Shown: positions 45,276 through 55,714, counted from the first letter of the stretch. The stretch is 64,000 nucleotides of DNA from Opacimonas immobilis (GCF_048282545.1 NZ_CP182485.1:186001-250000); one strand, 5' to 3'. Program-made: numbers and translations. Notes: generated by a model from the sequence alone, not told the origin.

Positions 45276-45344
45276 GAATTGCTTTATTTCAAGCCCTAAT
45301 GCAAAATACCAATAAAAATAAGTATTCTTGATCAAGGGATCATT

Positions 45345-45809
45345 ATGCCTACCGCCAAACAAGAAGAGTTGATTAAAGCGTTTAAAGCGATTCTTACCGC
45401 CGAAACCTGTGGCTCTCAAAGCGATATTGTTGAACAACTCAAAGCGAGTGGGTTTGACAATGTCAGTCAATCAAAAGTCTCTCGCATGCTGACCAAGTAC
45501 GGCGCTGTGCGAACACGTAACGCGCTCGGTGAAATGGTATATTGCTTGCCGCCTGAATTGGGTATGCCCACTGCCAAGAGCCCTTTAAAACAGCTGGTGT
45601 ATGATGTCACTCATAACAACGTGATGGTGGTTATTCGCACAAGCCCTGGGGCCGCACAGTTAATTGCAAGACTACTGGATTCACTGGGCAAGAAAGATGG
45701 AGTATTGGGGACCATAGCTGGGGATGATACGATTTTTATCGCCCCCGCTGACATCGCCAAAATAGACGATGTGTGTCGCTACGTGGAAGATTTATTTGAA
45801 AATGTGTAA
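45345..45809 (+). CDS. argR: Arginine repressor ArgR
   Basis: This is a 154-residue regulator with an N-terminal winged helix (SQSDIVEQLKASGFDNVSQSKVSRML) and a C-terminal hexamerisation and arginine-binding domain (RTSPGAAQLIARLLDSL and GTIAGDDTIFIAP). It represses arginine synthesis genes with arginine as co-repressor. A purine-rich AAGGGA is 6 bases upstream of the ATG. AT-rich sequence upstream (AAAATAAGTATTCT) is a weak candidate ARG-box half. Confidence 0.96.
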   Translation: MPTAKQEELIKAFKAILTAETCGSQSDIVEQLKASGFDNVSQSKVSRMLTKYGAVRTRNALGEMVYCLPPELGMPTAKSPLKQLVYDVTHNNVMVVIRTSPGAAQLIARLLDSLGKKDGVLGTIAGDDTIFIAPADIAKIDDVCRYVEDLFENV

Positions 45810-45857
45810 CTAAGCGTCTACTCTCCCGTTTGGGAAAAGGCAACATCACGGATAATT

Positions 45858-48800
45858 ATGTTCAACAGACGCTTCGTTTATTCTTTCTTTCTGGCATGTA
45901 CATTGACCGCATGTGGCGGTGGTGGAGGTGGCAGTGCAACACCTCCTCCCTCCAATAATACTGGTACCCCTTCACAGCCTACTGCAAGCGACAGAGACGT
46001 CATTAACAATGGCCTAAATCGCAGTCAAACCGAGCTTGAACGCGCCGCCAAAGGCCTTGTTGATAGCAGCTATACAGGAAGCCAATCCCCATCCACCATG
46101 AGCCTGAGCAATGTGTTACAACAATACGATATGCTCATTGGGAATATGCAGATCAATACCGTCGATATTGCACTGGAAAATGCTTTGGATTTTGAAATTG
46201 GTTCTGCTACGAGTTTTTCTAGTGTCTGTAATTATGGTGGCAATATGGTCATCGCAACCAAACTCAACAGTGATGCAGAAGGTAATATCACCATCAAATT
46301 TAATCGGTGCCAAGCTAACCTTGACATTATTATCAGCGGGCAAATGACAGTCGTCATCACCGAGAACACCAACTCATTTATTAGTATGTCTGCTTACTTT
46401 AGCGACATTGCTGTGAATTATTTCGATGAACTGGTCACCATGAATGGCTTCATAGACACCCGTTTTCCAACTTATGGCGTCACATCAACTGCTTCTGAAA
46501 CACAAACTATGTACTTGCATTTTGCTCGAGCAGGCGAACCTGATATGTGGCTAGATAGCTCCGCTACGATGTCAGGCAATACTCAATTTGGTTTAATGTA
46601 TTCTGGAAATGGTCGATTGTATGTTGCAGACGCAGGATATGTGGATTTTAACTACAGCAACTTTGCTGATTTGAGTCCTTATTCCACTCTTGGCAGTATT
46701 ACTTTTACCGGTTCACAAAAAGCCCGTTTCACCCATGAGATGGCTTCGAACGGTCAAAATGTCATTCGTTTAGAATTCGATGAAAATAACGACGGAACCT
46801 ATGATAGAGGCACTTACTTTAGCTCTCCAAACGCCTTAATAGAAGCTGATCCAACAACATTTGTTCTAGTGCCTGTCACGGACATGTCTATTCCACCAAG
46901 TCCATATTATCCTAACTTTGTCAACTATTCTGCCACTACTGAAACCCCTATTCAAGTCTATTCAAATGGAGGCCTAGCCAGCGACCCGGATACTCCAGAA
47001 AATGAATTAACGTTCAGCTTTAGATGGTACCTGAATGGGCAAGAGCTCACCGAATATACTGGCGATACGTTACCAGCAGGCATTGCTGTTTACGGTGACA
47101 CCGTCGCAGTCAGCATTGTCGCAAGTGATGGTGGTACCCCAATTGTTGGTCCGCAAAGCAGTATTGCCCTATCCGATACCCCGCCACAAATTCGCTTTAG
47201 TGACGCTCCCACCACCGCATCCCTGGGAGAAACAGTAATGTTTTCAGTCAGTCTTATTGATCCTGATTTAGGTAACAGCGAAACTATACCCGTCCAGCTT
47301 TCCGGACCTGAGGGCGCGGCCATTGGTGAAAATGGCGTGATTGAATGGACAGTGCCCGCTAGTCAGCTGTTTCCTACTCAGTTTTACACCTTTACCGTAA
47401 CAGCACCAGACTCAAGTGAAGTAGAAGGTGAGTTCACTCATTCGATTGCCGTCAACTCAACTACCGCTAATTTGGCTACCTTGGCAAAATTTAGTTTGTC
47501 ACAAGATTCAAGTCTGCATGCTAAAGGCGATTTTGATGGTGATGGTCAAGTCGAATTAGCGATAAGCAGTTCTAACGGTTTGATTAATATCTTTAAGTAT
47601 CAGAACGGCGATTTTACGTTGGCTTGGCACACAGCCTTTAACTACGGGGTACAGGACGTCCGTCGTATTTACGCAGCGGATATTGATGAGGATGGCGCTG
47701 ATGAAATCATCGTTGCCAGTAGCAACAAGATTGTCATCCTTAATGCTTTTCAACATATTGATGCTATCGTCAACACCATTGATTACAGCGACTATGAAAA
47801 TCGCTTGTTAGCTGACATCAACAATGATGGTGTACCTGAGATTTTTTATGTAGAAGACGATTACAGCGCTTCTTCGTATCGCGGCAACCTCGTAATGGCC
47901 TATTTATCGTCCCCAGATAACACACAAATTATTGGCTCAGTTACCGAACGCGTCAATATGATTAAAGTTGGTAACGTCGATAATGACAGTGCTTTGGAAC
48001 TTGTCACCAATACCGGCACCATAATTGACCTCGCAACCATGTCTAATCAATGGATGAGCAGTGTGCCATTTGGAGATAGCTTGCTGGAGTTAGTTGATGT
48101 CGATAATGATGGAGTTAAAGAAATTATAGGTAATGACCGTTCCTTATCCTTGTATCTATACTCGGCCACAGCACAAACCCAGAATCAACTTGACTTTAAC
48201 GAGGGTTACTGTGATTTGATAGTGGCTAATGTGACTAACGATGAAAGACCAGAGCTTTTAATGTCTCCATGCTACGGTAACACACCTGTTATTGGAGTGG
48301 ATTTAGCCAATGGTAATCTTGAAACTGTATGGGAATACACGCCACCGGGTGAACAATTTGAAAATGTCTATTTTATGGCATTGGATGATTTTGACGGAGA
48401 TAATGCTGATGAGTTGATTGTCAGCATTAGCGATCGTTACTCTGCACCAAAAAGCTTTTACTCTCTAGACATCACATCTGGTAACAATGAACTAAGACAA
48501 TACAATAACTTTGTTGAGTTTGAGTCCATCAATGCACTTGGCTGGCATTCAGCGGATGGAGTGAACGACAGCCCTGTTTTTGCCTTGGCAACCAACGACT
48601 ACGAATTAAATCGTCAATTTACATGGTGGGACATCAACAACCAAACTGTCAATTCGCCTCGTTTTAGTTCATCTTCATTTCAAGATGTCCATCACAGCCT
48701 TGCTGATATCAATGGTGATGGGGTCAGTGAAATTTTGCTCGGTGCCAATGGTTATGATTCAGGAATGGTTGCGAAGCAAATAACCGATGCTGCGGATCTT

Positions 48801-49508
48801 TATAGCTACCAGTCGTCAGGCTTTTTTAGTCCTACTGGTACACGTGTTGTTGATTTTGATCAGGATGGTCAACTTGAGTATCTAGCGCTCCATGACAATG
48901 TAATGGCCTTGTATGAGGTTATGGAATCGTCGCCTATCGCAACACGGACATTATCTACTTATGTCAATGATTGGCTCATCGATGATGCTGGGACTATAAG
49001 CTATGTGTATGTTTCTCAATTCAATCGCATTTCAGTACTGACCCAAAATACCAATGCATTTGCTGAGCTGAGCTTTCTCGATGTGAACTGTCGCAGGATA
49101 TTTCTACTCAATGATGATACGGATCACCAGGCAGAACTTGGCTGTGTTGAAGATAGTTATGGTGATGATAGTACGATCAACATTTATGACAATGATGGCG
49201 GTACATTGACTTTGAAACGACAAATGACTCTGCCTATTACAGGCATTGATGAGGTTATCGCTGATCCGACTAATACAAATGAACAGTCGTTTTTGGTGTA
49301 TTTCACCGTCAATGACCAGTCTTCCTCATACAACTCTCCAGCAACGCGCAGTATTGGCTATATCAGTCGAGATGGAAAGTTAATATGGCGCAGTGCTGGA
49401 TTGTTAAATGCCACTCAAGACGCTAATTTGCGCGCCAAACAAAACGCGTCTGGTAAGTTAGAGTTAATCTTCAACACCTTCACAATCGGCTACTGGGTCA
49501 AACAATAG
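45858..49508 (+). CDS. Giant FG-GAP/VCBS-repeat lipoprotein
   Basis: This is a 1216-residue predicted surface lipoprotein. The lipobox is LTAC (Cys19), followed by a glycine-only stretch and a Pro/Ser/Asn-rich linker. Residues to about 330 form an unrecognised beta-rich part, then Ig/cadherin-like regions (about 360-540). The second half has at least seven Asp-rich FG-GAP/VCBS-type motifs, for example DFDGDGQVE, DIDEDGADE, DINNDGVPE, DVDNDGVKE, DINGDGVSE and DFDQDGQLE, predicted to bind calcium and to fold into a beta-propeller. An adhesive or carbohydrate-binding role is inference. No enzyme domain is visible. Confidence 0.88.
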   Translation: MFNRRFVYSFFLACTLTACGGGGGGSATPPPSNNTGTPSQPTASDRDVINNGLNRSQTELERAAKGLVDSSYTGSQSPSTMSLSNVLQQYDMLIGNMQINTVDIALENALDFEIGSATSFSSVCNYGGNMVIATKLNSDAEGNITIKFNRCQANLDIIISGQMTVVITENTNSFISMSAYFSDIAVNYFDELVTMNGFIDTRFPTYGVTSTASETQTMYLHFARAGEPDMWLDSSATMSGNTQFGLMYSGNGRLYVADAGYVDFNYSNFADLSPYSTLGSITFTGSQKARFTHEMASNGQNVIRLEFDENNDGTYDRGTYFSSPNALIEADPTTFVLVPVTDMSIPPSPYYPNFVNYSATTETPIQVYSNGGLASDPDTPENELTFSFRWYLNGQELTEYTGDTLPAGIAVYGDTVAVSIVASDGGTPIVGPQSSIALSDTPPQIRFSDAPTTASLGETVMFSVSLIDPDLGNSETIPVQLSGPEGAAIGENGVIEWTVPASQLFPTQFYTFTVTAPDSSEVEGEFTHSIAVNSTTANLATLAKFSLSQDSSLHAKGDFDGDGQVELAISSSNGLINIFKYQNGDFTLAWHTAFNYGVQDVRRIYAADIDEDGADEIIVASSNKIVILNAFQHIDAIVNTIDYSDYENRLLADINNDGVPEIFYVEDDYSASSYRGNLVMAYLSSPDNTQIIGSVTERVNMIKVGNVDNDSALELVTNTGTIIDLATMSNQWMSSVPFGDSLLELVDVDNDGVKEIIGNDRSLSLYLYSATAQTQNQLDFNEGYCDLIVANVTNDERPELLMSPCYGNTPVIGVDLANGNLETVWEYTPPGEQFENVYFMALDDFDGDNADELIVSISDRYSAPKSFYSLDITSGNNELRQYNNFVEFESINALGWHSADGVNDSPVFALATNDYELNRQFTWWDINNQTVNSPRFSSSSFQDVHHSLADINGDGVSEILLGANGYDSGMVAKQITDAADLYSYQSSGFFSPTGTRVVDFDQDGQLEYLALHDNVMALYEVMESSPIATRTLSTYVNDWLIDDAGTISYVYVSQFNRISVLTQNTNAFAELSFLDVNCRRIFLLNDDTDHQAELGCVEDSYGDDSTINIYDNDGGTLTLKRQMTLPITGIDEVIADPTNTNEQSFLVYFTVNDQSSSYNSPATRSIGYISRDGKLIWRSAGLLNATQDANLRAKQNASGKLELIFNTFTIGYWVKQ

Positions 49509-49527
49509 ACCCAGGGTCATAAAGGGG

Positions 49528-50373
49528 CTAACGCAAATGCTCAGGGAAGTCTTGGGCACTGTGTCTTTGAGCAAGTTGAACATCTTCCTCACCCCAAACC
49601 TTGTTGACTAAGCGCCCCCGCTTAACGGCTTTACGAGCATTGAGTTGCTTCGCCCAGCGCAGCACGTGCTCGTATTCGTGCACCGACAAAAACTCAGCCG
49701 CTTCGTACAGTTTCCCCAAAACGAGATTGCCATACCAAGGCCAAATCGCCATATCGGCAATGGTATAAGCATCACCCGAGACAAATTCATGTTGCGCCAA
49801 CTGCTTATCTAACACATCTAATTGCCGTTTGACTTCCATCGCGTATCGATTAATTGGGTATTCGTATTTTTCAGGGGCGTATGCATAAAAATGCCCAAAT
49901 CCACCGCCTAAAAATGGCGCAGAGCCCATCTGCCAAAATAACCAGTTTAAGGTTTCCGTACGAGATGGGCCTGATGAAGGTAAAAAAGCTTTAAATTTTT
50001 CAGCTAAATGCATCATGATGCTGGCAGACTCAAAGATTCGCACTGGTGTATCGCCTGAATAATCCCATAGGGCTGGGATTTTTGAGTTTGGATTAGCCGC
50101 GACAAAGCCACTGGTAAACTGATCGCCCTCTTGAATATTGACAAGCCACGCATCGTATTCAGCATCGGTAAAGCCCAACGCCAGCAATTCCTCAAATAAA
50201 ATAGTCACTTTAACCCCATTCGGCGTTGCGAGCGAATACAGTTGAAATGGGTGGGTGCCTCTTGGTAACTCAGCGTCTTTCGTCGCTCCTGAAATAGGAC
50301 GATTAATATTGGCAAATTTACCACCATTGGCACTGTCCCATGTCCACACTTTTGGAGGAGTATAGGTTGTCAT
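49528..50373 (-). CDS. yghU: Glutathione S-transferase family disulfide-bond oxidoreductase YghU
   Basis: This is a 281-residue protein closely resembling E. coli YghU in KVWTWDSANGGKFANINRP, PNGVKVTILFEELLALG, PNSKIPALWDY and the alpha-helical domain GGGFGHFYAYAPEKYEYPINR. YghU binds two glutathiones and acts in disulfide or peroxide reduction. It converges on the giant lipoprotein with only a 19-base gap and no visible terminator. Confidence 0.95.
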   Translation of the reverse strand: MTTYTPPKVWTWDSANGGKFANINRPISGATKDAELPRGTHPFQLYSLATPNGVKVTILFEELLALGFTDAEYDAWLVNIQEGDQFTSGFVAANPNSKIPALWDYSGDTPVRIFESASIMMHLAEKFKAFLPSSGPSRTETLNWLFWQMGSAPFLGGGFGHFYAYAPEKYEYPINRYAMEVKRQLDVLDKQLAQHEFVSGDAYTIADMAIWPWYGNLVLGKLYEAAEFLSVHEYEHVLRWAKQLNARKAVKRGRLVNKVWGEEDVQLAQRHSAQDFPEHLR

Positions 50374-50441
50374 TGCAATATCCTTTAAAATTAATGAGTA
50401 CGGTAATAGACCTGATTCGGACTGAATAATTTCACAAATAC

Positions 50442-50474
50442 AAAAAAAGCCCTAGATTGTTTCCAATCTAGGGC
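50442..50474 (-). terminator. Rho-independent terminator after the Oar-like receptor gene
   Basis: An 11-bp perfect stem, GCCCTAGATTG (50449-50459) with CAATCTAGGGC (50464-50474), and a four-base loop is followed on the minus strand by seven T. It is 26 bases after the receptor stop. Confidence 0.92.
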
Positions 50475-50500
50475 CAACTTTACAACTAATTTTGTTCAGT

Positions 50501-53500
50501 TTAGAAGCGGTAGTTTACGCCTACACGCACTTCCCACTGAGACGCGCCATTGACGACGCCATCGCGTTGTCCAGCAGGTAGATATGTTTCATACACATAC
50601 TGACCTGCATCGTTAACAGATGCTTCAACAACTTCTTCAGACACGAAGTTACCTTGCTTCAACACGCCCCACTCATCGTTGAGTAGATTGCCTAGGTTTT
50701 CAATGACGAAGAACGCTGATGCACTATGGTCTTTGTGGAACGCAGGTAACTGTTGTGAGATACGCACGTCAACTTTGGTCCACCAGTCGCCGTTGACTGA
50801 GTTACGACGCATGATTTGACCTCGAGTTAAGCCTTCATCTGCAATAAACGCGTTGAATGCTGCCAAGTCAAAGTCAGGACCGTACACAACATTTGCATCG
50901 TTTTCAGTTGGGATATAAACCAACTGTCGACCGTTTGCATTGCCGTCACCGAAGTAACCATCAATTCCCTCTTCAAACGTGTAAGACATGCCGCGACCTT
51001 CGTTTGCAGTAGCGAACATTGAGAAGCGCGTGTCATAACCCGCAATCAATTCAGCGCTGTAAGACAAGTTCAACGTGAAACGATTAGGGATATTGTAGTT
51101 TGACACCGCTGGACCAGGGTTATTCGGATCAAACGTCGCAAAGTTATTGTAGTTTGAACCGGCCACCGAGCTGGTCATCGGGTTAACGTCTTTAGAATCG
51201 TTGTAAGCGTATGCAAACGTCATGTCGATGCCGTTATCAAACTCTTTTGATACCGCTAGTGACAAGGTTGTCGCATCACCGCTGTTACCGTCTACGTTAG
51301 ACAAGATGTAAGTGCTGTTAGAACCCGAGTACACAGGACGACCGTCTGGTGCAGTCCCCGTTTGTGTGCGTGCAGTTTCTAAGTAAATAGCCGCGTCACG
51401 CTTCTTCGTATACAACAAGTCACCTTGGATCAAGTAATCTTGATCAGATAGATACGTGAAACCCAATGCGTATTTTTCTTCAGAAGGCATATCGTAATCA
51501 GGGTCAATTGCTACGACGAAACGTGAAGAACCATTGGTTGGGAAGTCTGCAACATAATCAAACAGAGCCTGAGCAGGTGAGTAGATTGGATTGCCACCGC
51601 CTACTAGATCTAAGTCGAAGATGCTCGTAGTACCAGCATCAAAACCTGGAATATTACGCTCACGTGCAAAAACCTGAGTCACACCGTCATTTGAATATGC
51701 ATTAGATACCCAAACATTTGGATTACCACCAGAGTAAATACCAAAACCACCACGAACTTCTAACTGATCATCTACAGTGTAGTTAAAACCAACACGAGGC
51801 TGGATTAAGCTAATACCGTCAAGGTTGTTGGTATTGGCATAGCCATAATCCGCTTCAAACGCCGAGTTATAAACAGGACGGTCATCTGACGTCCACTTGT
51901 CGTAACGCAGACCCAAGGTCAAGGTCAAATCATCCGTTGCGTTCCACTTGTCTTGGATGTAGAACGTCGTGTTGGCATATTCAAAGCTTGCCGCGACGTC
52001 ATTTGGATCATTAGTACCCGCTGCGTTATTGTAGTAAATACGTGCTGGGGTGCCGTTGCGGAAATCTTCGATTGAATTAAAACGATACTCACCAATGCGG
52101 TGCTGCATGAACAGGTTAAACACATTCAAGTTTTCATACTCTACACCCGCTGTGATGGTGTGATCACCGTGGTAGTAAGTACCTGCCAACTTAAAGGTGT
52201 CCGCTTCCCAGTTCAAGTCGTTTGCTTGACGTGAATCATCCGGGCCTAGATAAACGGTTGCGCCACCTGGTACGCGAATTTGGACTTCACCGAAGCCTGT
52301 CGCGGCATCAACTGAGATTTGACGATTATCTAGTGTCGTATTACCGATGCGAAGTTCAGTTGAGAAATCATCGGTCCAGTCAGAGAATAACGAAAGAACT
52401 GTGGTTTCGATTTCCGCGCCACGCTCATAGAAGTGACCATCAAACGATACACGAGTTGAACCAGTGTCAGATTCACTGATGGTAAACCCGTCATTCCAGT
52501 TATAGACGAATGAAGCACGGTGCTGGTCGTTGATGTTCCAGTCAATTTTGGCAATGATCTTTTCATCTGTTACTGGTGAAGACCCTTTGAAGCCACCCGG
52601 ATCGTAACCGTAAACGTCACGAGAAATTTGTGCGATTTCATCCAATTCTGATTGCTCAACACGAGAGAAGTTATAGTTGTGCAAGCGAACGCCTTCTTTT
52701 TTCTCATAAGCACCAAAGAAGAACAGCTGGTCTTTGATTAATGGGAAACCAACGGTTACACCGTAACGCTCCTCTGTGTAATCACCTAAGTTGATTTCAC
52801 GACCATCAACTTCATCTCCTTTGAATGAGTCAGATGTGTAATCAAAAAATACTGAACCAGAGACATCGTTTGTACCTGATTTAGTCACAGCATTGATGTT
52901 ACATGCAGTAAAACCACCGTACTGTACGTCAAACGGTGCTAACTCAACTGCAACCTGCTCAATTGCAGAGTATGAGAAAGGCATTGCTTCGGTTGGGTAA
53001 CCATTTGAGTTCAAACCGAAGTTATCGTTTAAACGCATACCGTCAAGCGTTAAGCTGTTAAAACGAGGTGATGCACCCGCACACTGAACGGCATCAGAAA
53101 ATGACTCGTCAATATAAATACGTGGATCGGCACGAATGACGTCTTTAATATCACGGTTAACAGAAGGTGCATTTTCTAAGTCTTCAAGGCTGAACACTGT
53201 TCCTGGACCTTGTTGACCAAATGCAAGAGAACTTACTTGTGAAGCGGTAACGGTGATTTTTTCAATGGCTTGTTCTTCCGCTAGTTGGAAGTTAAACAAC
53301 GCCGGCTCACCTAGTGACAAGAAGATATCACTCACTAAAGCATCTTCAAATTTATCAGAATCCAAAATAATTTGATATGGACCACCCACACGAAGACCTG
53401 ATAGGTTGATTTGACCGTTTGCGCCAACCACAACTTGTTTTGTTGTCCCTGACGGTAAGTGAGTCACTGTCACTTCGGTGCCGGCCGCTGGATTCCCTTG

Positions 53501-53620
53501 AGGACCAGTAATCGTTCCGCGAATTGATGAGGTAGTTTCTTGAGCCATGACTGGTACCGCGAGGCCAACAGACATAGCAACTGCGACCGCAATGCGGTTT
53601 AAGCGCTTATTTATAATCAT
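50501..53620 (-). CDS. TonB-dependent receptor with N-terminal carboxypeptidase-regulatory domain (Oar-like)
   Basis: This is a 1039-residue outer-membrane protein. A signal peptide (to about residue 26, AQE) is followed by a carboxypeptidase-regulatory beta-sandwich (SSIRGTITGPQGNPAAGTEVTV, about 30-110), a plug domain with TLDGMRLNDNFGLN, and a large barrel ending in aromatic Phe (VGVNYRF). This layout is the Oar/OmpA-like group often linked to export or uptake of peptides or polymers. Substrate is not predictable. It stands as a single gene with its own terminator and a 207-base upstream region. Confidence 0.92.
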   Translation of the reverse strand: MIINKRLNRIAVAVAMSVGLAVPVMAQETTSSIRGTITGPQGNPAAGTEVTVTHLPSGTTKQVVVGANGQINLSGLRVGGPYQIILDSDKFEDALVSDIFLSLGEPALFNFQLAEEQAIEKITVTASQVSSLAFGQQGPGTVFSLEDLENAPSVNRDIKDVIRADPRIYIDESFSDAVQCAGASPRFNSLTLDGMRLNDNFGLNSNGYPTEAMPFSYSAIEQVAVELAPFDVQYGGFTACNINAVTKSGTNDVSGSVFFDYTSDSFKGDEVDGREINLGDYTEERYGVTVGFPLIKDQLFFFGAYEKKEGVRLHNYNFSRVEQSELDEIAQISRDVYGYDPGGFKGSSPVTDEKIIAKIDWNINDQHRASFVYNWNDGFTISESDTGSTRVSFDGHFYERGAEIETTVLSLFSDWTDDFSTELRIGNTTLDNRQISVDAATGFGEVQIRVPGGATVYLGPDDSRQANDLNWEADTFKLAGTYYHGDHTITAGVEYENLNVFNLFMQHRIGEYRFNSIEDFRNGTPARIYYNNAAGTNDPNDVAASFEYANTTFYIQDKWNATDDLTLTLGLRYDKWTSDDRPVYNSAFEADYGYANTNNLDGISLIQPRVGFNYTVDDQLEVRGGFGIYSGGNPNVWVSNAYSNDGVTQVFARERNIPGFDAGTTSIFDLDLVGGGNPIYSPAQALFDYVADFPTNGSSRFVVAIDPDYDMPSEEKYALGFTYLSDQDYLIQGDLLYTKKRDAAIYLETARTQTGTAPDGRPVYSGSNSTYILSNVDGNSGDATTLSLAVSKEFDNGIDMTFAYAYNDSKDVNPMTSSVAGSNYNNFATFDPNNPGPAVSNYNIPNRFTLNLSYSAELIAGYDTRFSMFATANEGRGMSYTFEEGIDGYFGDGNANGRQLVYIPTENDANVVYGPDFDLAAFNAFIADEGLTRGQIMRRNSVNGDWWTKVDVRISQQLPAFHKDHSASAFFVIENLGNLLNDEWGVLKQGNFVSEEVVEASVNDAGQYVYETYLPAGQRDGVVNGASQWEVRVGVNYRF

Positions 53621-53827
53621 AGTATGTGTTCCAAATAGTCGTTATATATAAGGTTTGTTACCGTGTTATGATAAATTATCATCCATGACGACGCATTTGT
53701 TTCTTTGGTATGCGTTTAATTATTATCCTAATTGATTTGTGTGACAGTTCTATTAAACTGCTCATCACATACACACGAATCAAGTAATCAGTAATTCAGA
53801 TTATACTACGCAAAGACGATAGAAAAA
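53621..53827. other. Divergent promoter region of the receptor and kinase operon
   Basis: This is a 207-base AT-rich spacer between two start codons. It must contain promoters for both. I see no operator with clear symmetry. A GTGTGACAGTTC stretch near 53740 is only a distant resemblance to a half CRP site. Confidence 0.35.
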
Positions 53828-54487
53828 ATGCTTAATTTCACATCATCATCGAATGTACATAGGCCCTATTTAATAAGGATTTGTGGTGCTTCTGGTTCAG
53901 GCAAATCACTTTTTACCTCAAACTTAGTCAACAATTATTTACAGTCAAATTGCCAAAATATCCTTGTTTTGCAGGAGGATAGATATTATCGAGCACAGGA
54001 TGACAAGCCAATGGCTGAGCGTGTAATTACCAATTATGACCATCCTGATGCGTTTGAACACAGTCTTTTGCGTAAACATTTACACAGTTTACAATCTGGA
54101 GGAAGCATCGACTATCCTGAGTATTGCTACAAAACCCACACTCGCCTACCCGACACTACGACGGTCGATGCTAAAAAGGTGATTATCGTTGAGGGTATTA
54201 TGGTGATGTCTGCACCAGAATTAGAAGGCGTGTTTGATTTGAGTTTGTTTGTCGATACCCCACCGGACATTTGCCTATTGCGCCGAATGCAACGCGATAT
54301 TAACGAACGTGGACGCACAGTAGATTGCGTTTCCGAGCAGTATCAAAATACCGTCAAACCGATGTACCACGCATTTATTGAACCGAATAAATACAGTGCA
54401 GACATGATTATCACTGGTGGAGGTGAAAACCAAACTGCTTTGCAAGTGGTAGCGCATCACGTACAATCTGTTTTAGAACAAAAATAA
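53828..54487 (+). CDS. Uridine kinase-family nucleoside kinase
   Basis: This is a 219-residue P-loop kinase. Walker A is GASGSGKS (about 20-27), the lid motif is RRMQRDINERGRT, and the C-terminal QYQNTVKPMYHAFIEPNKYSADMII is typical of uridine/cytidine kinases (Udk). It should phosphorylate pyrimidine nucleosides. It heads a three-gene unit with a CNT-type nucleoside transporter and a dioxygenase; the transporter starts 12 bases after its stop, which supports a role in nucleoside salvage. Confidence 0.9.
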   Translation: MLNFTSSSNVHRPYLIRICGASGSGKSLFTSNLVNNYLQSNCQNILVLQEDRYYRAQDDKPMAERVITNYDHPDAFEHSLLRKHLHSLQSGGSIDYPEYCYKTHTRLPDTTTVDAKKVIIVEGIMVMSAPELEGVFDLSLFVDTPPDICLLRRMQRDINERGRTVDCVSEQYQNTVKPMYHAFIEPNKYSADMIITGGGENQTALQVVAHHVQSVLEQK

Positions 54488-54499
54488 TAAAGGCTTCTT

Positions 54500-55714
54500 A
54501 TGCTTGGAATCATCGGCATCGTTTTACTTTTCGCCATTGCGCTTATGTTTAGTAGCAATCGAACCGCCATTAATTGGCGTACGGTTGGAGGAGCGTTTGC
54601 GATACAAGCTGGCATTGCGTTATTTATTCTATACTTCCCGCCAGGTGTCGCAGCACTTCTTGCCGCAACCGATTTCATCGCCAATATAATCAGCTATGCC
54701 GATGCAGGGATTAACTTTGTTTTTGGTGCGGTTGGCAACAAATCTTTAGGCTTTATCTTTGCGTTTAATGTATTACCAGTCATCATCTTTTTCTCAGCGC
54801 TTATTGCTGTGCTGTATCATCTAGGCATAATGAACGTCATCATCAATATCATCGGCGGTGGCTTGCAAAAACTGCTTGGTACCTCAAAGCCAGAGTCGAT
54901 GTCTGCTGCTGCTAATATCTTTGTCGGTCAAACCGAAGCGCCATTAGTTGTTCGGCCGTTTATCCCTAAAATGACTGATTCTGAATTGTTTGCGGTCATG
55001 GTGGGTGGTTTAGCGTCTATCGCAGGCTCAATTATGGCCGGTTATGCAGGCATCGGCGTTGAATTAAAGTACTTACTGGCAGCGAGTTTTATGGCCGCTC
55101 CGGCAGGCTTAATGATGGCCAAAATCATCTTACCTGAAACCCAAACTGCCAATAACGAGCTCAGTGAGGTTGATGAAGATAACACCGGATATACCAACGT
55201 GCTTGATGCTGCCGCATCTGGCGCCTCATCTGGCTTACAACTTGCGCTGAATGTTGGCGCTATGTTGTTAGCATTTGTCGCGTTGATTGCACTTCTAAAT
55301 GGGCTTATTGGTTGGGCGGGCGCTCTGTTTGGCTACCCTGAACTCACGTTTGAACTCATTTTGGGTTATTTATTGGCACCACTCGCATGGGCGATTGGTA
55401 TTGATTGGTCAGAGGCTGTGGCAGCTGGCAGTTTTATCGGGCAAAAAATCGTCGTCAATGAATTCGTTGCCTACTTGAGTTTTGTAGAGGTAGCTGAAAC
55501 CTTAAGTCTTAAGAGTCAAGCGATTATCACCTTTGCTTTATGTGGCTTTGCTAATTTTTCTTCGATTGCCATTTTGATGGGTGGGATTGGTGCCATGGCA
55601 CCAAATCGCCGTCCGGATATCGCTCGTCTAGGGCTCAAAGCTGTTTTGGCTGCGACCTTAGCCAACCTCATGAGCGCTGCTCTCGCTGGTATTTTTATAG
55701 GATTAAGTTTATGA
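54500..55714 (+). CDS. nupC: Concentrative nucleoside transporter NupC
   Basis: This is a 404-residue CNT-family symporter with about ten hydrophobic segments and the family motifs GQTEAPLVVRPF and the ASAASGASSGLQLALNVGAMLLAF region. It takes up nucleosides by H+ or Na+ symport. Its end overlaps the dioxygenase start by 4 bases (ATGA), so the two are translated in sequence. Its specificity (pyrimidine or broad) is not clear. Confidence 0.93.
   Translation: MLGIIGIVLLFAIALMFSSNRTAINWRTVGGAFAIQAGIALFILYFPPGVAALLAATDFIANIISYADAGINFVFGAVGNKSLGFIFAFNVLPVIIFFSALIAVLYHLGIMNVIINIIGGGLQKLLGTSKPESMSAAANIFVGQTEAPLVVRPFIPKMTDSELFAVMVGGLASIAGSIMAGYAGIGVELKYLLAASFMAAPAGLMMAKIILPETQTANNELSEVDEDNTGYTNVLDAAASGASSGLQLALNVGAMLLAFVALIALLNGLIGWAGALFGYPELTFELILGYLLAPLAWAIGIDWSEAVAAGSFIGQKIVVNEFVAYLSFVEVAETLSLKSQAIITFALCGFANFSSIAILMGGIGAMAPNRRPDIARLGLKAVLAATLANLMSAALAGIFIGLSL

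Noticed and set aside
45249..45470. Minus-strand frame spanning the mdh-argR spacer and argR 5' end
   Set aside because: It overlaps argR and the tandem repeat, has no ribosome site or domain, and the argR frame is certain.
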